Assembly: GCA_947460455.1 (NCBI GenBank)
Contig: CANHKG010000003.1
Span: forward strand, 1-64,000
Length of the DNA stretch: 64,000 bases
From: Rhodospirillales bacterium
GTDB lineage: Bacteria; Pseudomonadota; Alphaproteobacteria; Acetobacterales; Acetobacteraceae
Reading direction: 5' to 3'
Shown piece after piece: positions 59,310-64,000 of this stretch. Every line of letters begins with the position of its first letter. Position 1 is the first letter of the stretch. A model generated the notes under the pieces. The model was not told the origin of the DNA and made no database searches. It worked only from the letters and a program-made list of their open reading frames with translations. The position numbers were made by a program, and so were the translations under genes.

Positions 59310-60248
59310 TCAGTCGATGTGCTTCAGGTACTGCGCCACGAAGTCGCAGCCGACCTCTGCGCTGTAGGCCGCGATCAGCTTCTGCGTCACCGGCCCCGGA
59401 ATGGCACCATCCGCCACCTTCTGCCCGTTGAACGAACTCACCGGCAGAATGCACAGGCTGGTCGAGGTCAGGAACATCTCATCCGCCGTCGCCGCGTCGA
59501 ACATGTCGATGTCCCGCTCCTCGAACTTCACGCCCAGCTTGTGCGCCATGTCGATCGTCATCTGGCGCGAAACGCCAGGCAGCACGAACTTCTCGCGCGG
59601 CGTCTTCAACACCCCATCGCGCACAATGAAGATGTTGCTGCCAATGCCCTCGGCCAGATTGCCGTTCTCGTCCAGCAACACCGCCCAGGCATCGGGGTTG
59701 GCCGCCTTCACCGGCTGCTCCGCCACGATCATGTTCAGGTAGTTGTGCGTCTTGGCCCTGGGGCTGAGCATGTCCGGCGCCGTGCGACGCACCGGCGGCA
59801 CGATCACCTCCGCCCCATCGCGATACATCTTCGCCCGCGCCTTGAACGGCAGCGGCATCATCTCGATCACCACGTTGGGCCCGGTGTGCTCCCAGCCCTC
59901 GTCGCCCACCGCGTTCACCCCGCGGCTCACGCGCTGGCCCACCCACCAGTCGCCACCTTCCTGCCGCAGGTGATTGTTGCGCTCCACGATCTCTTCGCTC
60001 AGCGCCACCATCTCCGCCGGTCCCATGCCGGGATCAATGCGGAGGTAGCGCAGCGAGCGGTAGAAACGATCGATATGTTCCTTGATGCGGAAGATGTGGC
60101 CATCGAAGGTCCGCGTCATGTCGAAGGCGCCGTCGCCGTAAAGCCAGGAACGGTCGCGGAACGGAACCATCACCTCCCGCTCCGGCACCCACTTCCCGTT
60201 GAACCAGGCGATGCGCTCATTGGCCAGGCGATGGGCGGGCTGCGACAT
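59310..60248 (-). CDS. Class IV aminotransferase (branched-chain or D-amino acid type)
   Basis: A 312-residue fold-type IV PLP enzyme. It shows the conserved start region WFNGKWVPEREVMVPFRDRSWLYGDGAFDMTRTFDG, the PLP lysine in SPRAKTHNYLNMI, the glutamate region NLAEGIGSNIFIV and VLPGVSRQMTIDMA, and TSTSLCILPVSSFNG. The sequence fits the IlvE/DAAT family; whether it acts on branched-chain or D-amino acids is open, and no ilv genes are nearby. The start MSQPAHRL has AGGAG-like bases 7 bp upstream. Confidence 0.85.
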   Translation of the reverse strand: MSQPAHRLANERIAWFNGKWVPEREVMVPFRDRSWLYGDGAFDMTRTFDGHIFRIKEHIDRFYRSLRYLRIDPGMGPAEMVALSEEIVERNNHLRQEGGDWWVGQRVSRGVNAVGDEGWEHTGPNVVIEMMPLPFKARAKMYRDGAEVIVPPVRRTAPDMLSPRAKTHNYLNMIVAEQPVKAANPDAWAVLLDENGNLAEGIGSNIFIVRDGVLKTPREKFVLPGVSRQMTIDMAHKLGVKFEERDIDMFDAATADEMFLTSTSLCILPVSSFNGQKVADGAIPGPVTQKLIAAYSAEVGCDFVAQYLKHID

Positions 60249-60446
60249 GGGGATCCTCCTGGGATGCAAGCCGGAAGCGGAAACTATCCGGCCAATCCCC
60301 CGCCCGCGCAACGGCGCAAACGTCCCGCGGATGCCGCGCCTAACTCCAGAACACCTTTGTGCAGAGGGTATGTAAGCCGGCCCGCGCCGCGATGTGTCCT
60401 TTCTCCTCCGCGAGCAACCGCGGCAGCAGCCCTTCCGGCGCCACCA

Positions 60447-61286
60447 TCATCCGCCCGCCAGCGCCCGCACCTCGGCGGCACTCCGCCCCGCCGCCCGCAG
60501 GTCGCGCAACGTCGCCGCCCGGTCCCGCTTCGCCAACCGCCGGCCGCTCGCATCGGTCAGCAGCGCATGATGTGCATAGTCTGGCGTCGGCCAACCCATC
60601 AGCGCCTGCAGCAGCACGTGCACATGCGTCGCCGCCAGCAGATCCTCGCCCCGCACCACCAGCGTCACCCCCTGCAGCGCGTCGTCATGCGTCACGCAAA
60701 GATGGTAGCTCGCCGGCACATCCTTGCGCGCCAGCACCACGTCGCCGAACGCCGCGGGATCGGCCACCACCCACCCGGCGCGCTCGTCCCGGAACCCCAA
60801 CGCCCGCCCCACCTCGGCCAGCGCCGCCCCCATGTTCAGCCGCAGCGCATAGGGCACCCCGGCCCCGATCCGCTTTGCCCGCTCCGCTTCGGAAAGCCCC
60901 CGGCACGTCCCGGGATACACCGGCCCCTCCGGCCCATGCGGCGCCCCCGCTGAAGCCGCCAGCTCACGCGCAATCTCCGCGCGCGTGCAGAAGCAGGGAT
61001 AGAGCAATCCTCGCCCCCGCAATTTCTCCAGCACCAAGCTGTACTCGCCGAAATGCGCCGACTGCACCCGCACCGGCCCATCACACTCCAGCCCCAGCCA
61101 CGCCAGGTCTTCCAGGATGCCCGCCGCGAATTCCGGCCGGCAGCGCGTGGCGTCGATATCCTCCAGCCGCAGCAGGAACCGCCCACCCACCGCCCGGGCC
61201 CGCCGCCACGCCGTCAGCGCCGAATGCGCATGGCCGAGATGGAGATACCCCGTCGGGCTCGGCGCGAACCGCGTCACCAGCCCCAC
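60447..61286 (-). CDS. gluQ: Glutamyl-Q tRNA(Asp) synthetase
   Basis: A 279-residue truncated paralogue of glutamyl-tRNA synthetase that attaches glutamate to queuosine in tRNA(Asp). The HIGH-like motif HLGH is at 16-19 (FAPSPTGYLHLGHAHSAL), the RFLLRLEDIDATRC region follows, and a zinc-type CFCTR...YPGTC lies in the middle. The KMSKS equivalent is reduced to RLAKRD. The anticodon-binding domain is absent, as expected. It begins 4 bp after the beta-helix protein gene. Confidence 0.92.
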   Translation of the reverse strand: MGLVTRFAPSPTGYLHLGHAHSALTAWRRARAVGGRFLLRLEDIDATRCRPEFAAGILEDLAWLGLECDGPVRVQSAHFGEYSLVLEKLRGRGLLYPCFCTRAEIARELAASAGAPHGPEGPVYPGTCRGLSEAERAKRIGAGVPYALRLNMGAALAEVGRALGFRDERAGWVVADPAAFGDVVLARKDVPASYHLCVTHDDALQGVTLVVRGEDLLAATHVHVLLQALMGWPTPDYAHHALLTDASGRRLAKRDRAATLRDLRAAGRSAAEVRALAGG

Positions 61287-61290
61287 CGGC

Positions 61291-62385
61291 TCAGGCGCTC
61301 CGCAGCGGCCGCCAGCAGCGCAACGCCACGCCGGCCACCAGCGCGCCCGCCAGCAGCAGCACGCTCGCCGGCTCCGGCACTGCCGCGATGGAAGACTGCC
61401 AGGGCGAAGCGGTGGAAACCGCAGGCGCGGCCCCGGTCAGCATCACATTCCCCGTCAGCGTCAACGGCGACGGCCCGTATCCCGTCCGCACCAGGTCATT
61501 GACATTGTAGAACGTGTTGTTCACCAGCGTGGCCGGGTTGGAGAACCCCGACGGCCCATCGCGGGACTGGTTGAACAACGCCGTCGCCCCATCACCGCGC
61601 TCGTTGATGATGATGTTGCCGATGATGTCCAGTGTCGACCCCGGCCAGGTCGGCACCACCTCGCCCCCGTAATGGATGATGTAGCGATTGACCGAGAGCG
61701 GCCCCTTCACGATCTGGTTGTTCTCGATCCGCGCCACCCCGCCATTCGGCAGGTCGATGCTGTAGCTCGCCTGCGAATCCGGCCCGTCCACGAACCGGCT
61801 GTTGGTGATCGTGGTCACCGCGGCGCGCGACTTCAGTTCGTGGTTGGTGCGCACGCTGTTGAAGTAGCTGTCCGTCACGGTCAGCGTGCCGACCTTGTTC
61901 ACATACAAATTGTGCGCCGGGCTGTTCGTGCCCGCATAGGTGGGGTTGCCGTTGGCGCTGAATTCGGAGCGCACGATCTCCACATCGGTGTTGGCGCCAT
62001 CGCCCACCAGGATGCCGTTCTCGTTGTGGTGGATATAGGAATCGTAGACCCTGAGGTCCCCGTTGCCGAACTCGAACAGGATCCCGGCGCCATTGGTCCA
62101 GAACGGGCGCGCGGCACCGAAGATCTCCAGGTTCCGAACCGTCAGGTCCGCCCCGACATTGCCCGGCACCATCAGCACCGCCCGGTCGTTCGCCGGCGCC
62201 GGGTTCGGCGTTCGCAGCTGCGCCATCCCACCCACGCCCTGCAGCGTGAGCGAATGGGTGATCAGCGGAAACTCCTCCACGTACAGCCCCGTGGGGATCA
62301 AAATCACATCCCCGGCCGAGGAGGCGGTGATCGCCTCCGAAACGGTCGAGTAGGAAAGTCCATCGGTCGCGTTGAGGATACTCAT
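61291..62385 (-). CDS. Right-handed beta-helix protein with PEP-CTERM sorting signal
   Basis: A 364-residue protein. Residues 1-330 are parallel beta-helix repeats (SLTLQGVGGM, LTVRNLEIFGA, LRVYDSYIHHNENGILVGDG, NLYVNKVGTLTVTDSYF, SYSIDLPNGGVARIENNQI). The C terminus is a PEP-CTERM signal: VPEPAS, a hydrophobic span and a basic end (RCWRPLRSA). No signal peptide follows the chosen ATG; an in-frame ATG at 62478 would add 31 residues with a weak hydrophobic stretch. The protein could be a surface polysaccharide-binding or -cleaving protein. Confidence 0.75.
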   Translation of the reverse strand: MSILNATDGLSYSTVSEAITASSAGDVILIPTGLYVEEFPLITHSLTLQGVGGMAQLRTPNPAPANDRAVLMVPGNVGADLTVRNLEIFGAARPFWTNGAGILFEFGNGDLRVYDSYIHHNENGILVGDGANTDVEIVRSEFSANGNPTYAGTNSPAHNLYVNKVGTLTVTDSYFNSVRTNHELKSRAAVTTITNSRFVDGPDSQASYSIDLPNGGVARIENNQIVKGPLSVNRYIIHYGGEVVPTWPGSTLDIIGNIIINERGDGATALFNQSRDGPSGFSNPATLVNNTFYNVNDLVRTGYGPSPLTLTGNVMLTGAAPAVSTASPWQSSIAAVPEPASVLLLAGALVAGVALRCWRPLRSA

Positions 62386-62497
62386 GGGGACCCACGCGCT
62401 GCGTTCACACAACAGTACCACGCCGATCCATACCGGAGAAGGCAAACTCCCACCCCACCATGCTAGCCTGCGGCACATCACTGCCAGGAGTTGCCCG

Positions 62498-63163
62498 ATG
62501 GCCCCGATCGACGGCCCCCGCTGGGGCCCCGCCGAACCCGGCCCCGCCCGCCAGCTCGTCGTGCTCTGCCACGGCCTCGGCGCCGACGGCCACGACCTGA
62601 TAGACCTTGCCCCCCTCTGGGGCCGCACCCTCCCGCATGCCGCCTTCGCCGCCCCGGATGCGCCGGAACCCTGCGACATGGGCCCCTACGGCCGCCAATG
62701 GTTCTCGGTGGCGGACCGCACTCCCGCCCGCCTCGCCGCGGGTGCCGCCATCGCACGCGATGCGCTGGATGCCTTCCTCGATACGGAACTCGCCCGCCTC
62801 GGCCTGCCGCCCGATGCCTACGCGCTGATGGGTTTCAGCCAGGGCGCCATGACCGCGCTCTACACCGGCCTGCGCCGCCCCGTTCCGCCGCGCGGCATCC
62901 TCGCCTTCTCCGGCGCCCTGATCGCGCCCGAAAGCCTGGCCGAGGTCACCGCCCGCCCACCGATCCTCCTCATCCACGGCGAGGATGACGAGGTGGTGCC
63001 CGTCACCCGCTCCCGCACCGCCCAATCGGCCCTGGAGGCCAGCGGCTTCGGCGTCACCGCCCTCTACTGCCCCCGCCTCGGCCACGGCATCGACGATGCG
63101 GGCCTGTCGGCCGGCGCCCTTTTCCTGCAACGCATCTTCGCCACGCCCGAGCACGCATCATGA
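62498..63163 (+). CDS. Alpha/beta hydrolase, phospholipase/carboxylesterase family
   Basis: A 221-residue serine esterase. The oxyanion-side LVVLCHGLGADGHDLIDLAP, nucleophile GFSQG (Ser about 115), acid in IHGEDDEVVP and catalytic His in LGHGI form a complete triad. The size and motifs match the carboxylesterase 2/YpfH group acting on short acyl esters. GGAG lies 9 bp before the ATG. It is divergent from the beta-helix gene. Confidence 0.88.
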   Translation: MAPIDGPRWGPAEPGPARQLVVLCHGLGADGHDLIDLAPLWGRTLPHAAFAAPDAPEPCDMGPYGRQWFSVADRTPARLAAGAAIARDALDAFLDTELARLGLPPDAYALMGFSQGAMTALYTGLRRPVPPRGILAFSGALIAPESLAEVTARPPILLIHGEDDEVVPVTRSRTAQSALEASGFGVTALYCPRLGHGIDDAGLSAGALFLQRIFATPEHAS

Positions 63164-63305
63164 CACGGCGGTGAAACCTTCGGCCCGCCCAGTTGCCGCG
63201 CACCAATTTCCGGTGCGAAGATCACTCAGGTTTCGGCAACGCTCGCATCGCGGCGATTCGTTCGGACACCCGGTCGCCGCCGGTGCGCTACCCAGGGGGT
63301 GACCC

Positions 63306-63866
63306 TTGCCTGACGGCGGCAGCCACTATCCGGCTCTGGTCCTGAATGCGGACTTCCGTCCGCTGTCCTATTTCCCGTTGTCGCTGTGGTCCTGGCAGGA
63401 CGCAGTGAAGGCGGTCTTCCTCGATCGGGTGTCCGTGCTCTCGGAATACGAAACCGAGGTCCGCTCCCCCTCCCTCACCATCCGCCTGCCCAGCGTCATC
63501 GCGCTGAAGGACTACATCGCCACCGCCCGCCGCCCCGCCTTCACCCGCTTCAACGTCTTCCTGCGCGATGCCTTCTCCTGCCAGTACTGCAATGAGCGCG
63601 CGCCGGCCCCCGACCTCACCTTCGACCACGTCATCCCCCGCAGCCGTGGCGGCCGCACCACCTGGGAGAACGTCGTCACCGCCTGCGGCCCCTGCAACCT
63701 GCGCAAGGGCAGCCGCCTGCCGCGGGAATGCCACATGCACCCGCACATCACCCCCCGCCAGCCCTCCACCTGGGAGCTACAGGAAAACGGCCGCGCCTTC
63801 CCCCCCAACTATCTCCACGAAAGCTGGCGAGACTACTTATACTGGGACAGCGAACTGGAAAGCTGA
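63306..63866 (+). CDS. HNH endonuclease family protein
   Basis: 186 residues. An N-terminal domain (YPALVLNADFRPLSYFPLSLWSWQDAVKAVFLDRV) common to a bacterial HNH subgroup is followed by the HNH core: zinc cysteines C92/C95 and C127/C130, the DH of FDHVIPRSRGG (D107, H108) and N122. The start is a TTG. It is a chromosomal housekeeping-type HNH gene, not part of an intron or phage. Its biological target is unknown. Confidence 0.88.
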   Translation: MPDGGSHYPALVLNADFRPLSYFPLSLWSWQDAVKAVFLDRVSVLSEYETEVRSPSLTIRLPSVIALKDYIATARRPAFTRFNVFLRDAFSCQYCNERAPAPDLTFDHVIPRSRGGRTTWENVVTACGPCNLRKGSRLPRECHMHPHITPRQPSTWELQENGRAFPPNYLHESWRDYLYWDSELES

Positions 63867-63922
63867 CCGGGATGCCGGCCAGCCTTGGCGACCAGAGTTG
63901 GGGAAACGACAGGGATGAACCG

Positions 63923-64000
63923 ATGCGGCCACACCCATGCCTGCGGCGCCGTGCCCTCCTGCTCGGCGGCGGCGCCATGCTGACCGCCGGCATGCAGGCC
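63923..64000 (+). CDS. Start of an exported protein (cut by the window end)
   Basis: Twenty-six codons without a stop: MRPHPCLRRRALLLGGGAML followed by TAGMQA. This is an N-terminal signal sequence with a twin-arginine-like RRR before a hydrophobic core, ending at an A-x-A-like position. GGGA precedes the start. The mature protein lies outside the window and cannot be named. Confidence 0.55.
   Translation, partial: MRPHPCLRRRALLLGGGAMLTAGMQA

Noticed and set aside
60340-60594. Possible small gene downstream of gluQ
   Set aside because: Most of it overlaps gluQ in another frame; the remaining 36 codons have no ribosome-binding site or family.

Overview
The window is G+C-rich chromosomal DNA of an alphaproteobacterium. 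A MucR-family regulator, DUF3126, UPF0262 and UPF0102 proteins, TAXI-type TRAP transport and T-rich/A-rich palindromic intergenic repeats suggest the Acetobacteraceae (Rhodospirillales). The family assignment is an inference from gene content; no rRNA gene is present.

Left arm (1-30.3 kb), ordinary chromosome. M20 amidohydrolase with DUF3126; a methyltransferase; an Asp/Glu racemase; DUF983, UPF0262 and mtnA; DedA; an Hsp70-like ATPase with YraN; an AI-2E-type exporter; hyi-glxR (hydroxypyruvate/tartronate semialdehyde to glycerate); a HTH regulator with a recognisable promoter and operator; alaX-sseA-metC-purC; a zinc-linked divergon (zur facing hisI and a COG0523 GTPase); a complete five-gene oligopeptide-type ABC importer; and an operon of class III aminotransferase, N,N-dimethylformamidase-type large subunit and YqaA, followed by a GST.

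Mobile region (30.36-52.34 kb). A tRNA-Ser(GCU) gene carries two tandem integrative elements. Its 3' end, including CCA, is repeated at about 44.67 kb and 52.32 kb. Element 1 (about 14.2 kb) carries a type I restriction-modification operon (hsdM, hsdS, a DUF4268 nuclease-like gene, an unknown gene, hsdR), a serine resolvase with a candidate res site, an orphan possible zinc-binding protein, a protein with motifs like a family A polymerase palm, and a tyrosine integrase. Element 2 (about 7.7 kb) looks like a phage satellite: P4-type primase-helicase, AlpA-like regulator, HGGXSTG protein, small unknown genes and its own integrase, but no capsid, packaging or conjugation genes. In both elements the integrase lies at the right end, and paired direct repeats with a 12-bp period sit near both ends and look like integrase arm sites.

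Right arm (52.34-64 kb). After 0.9 kb of decayed sequence with a LacI-family remnant come a TRAP-TAXI transporter ending in a clear terminator, a BrkB/YihY membrane protein, mucR with a good promoter, a D-2-hydroxyacid dehydrogenase, a class IV aminotransferase, a beta-helix PEP-CTERM protein with gluQ, an alpha/beta hydrolase, an HNH endonuclease and the start of an exported protein.

The main points for follow-up are the polymerase-palm-like protein, the tandem elements with matching arm-site architecture, the restriction operon with two extra genes, and a composite palindromic repeat inserted in frame at the start of an ABC permease gene.
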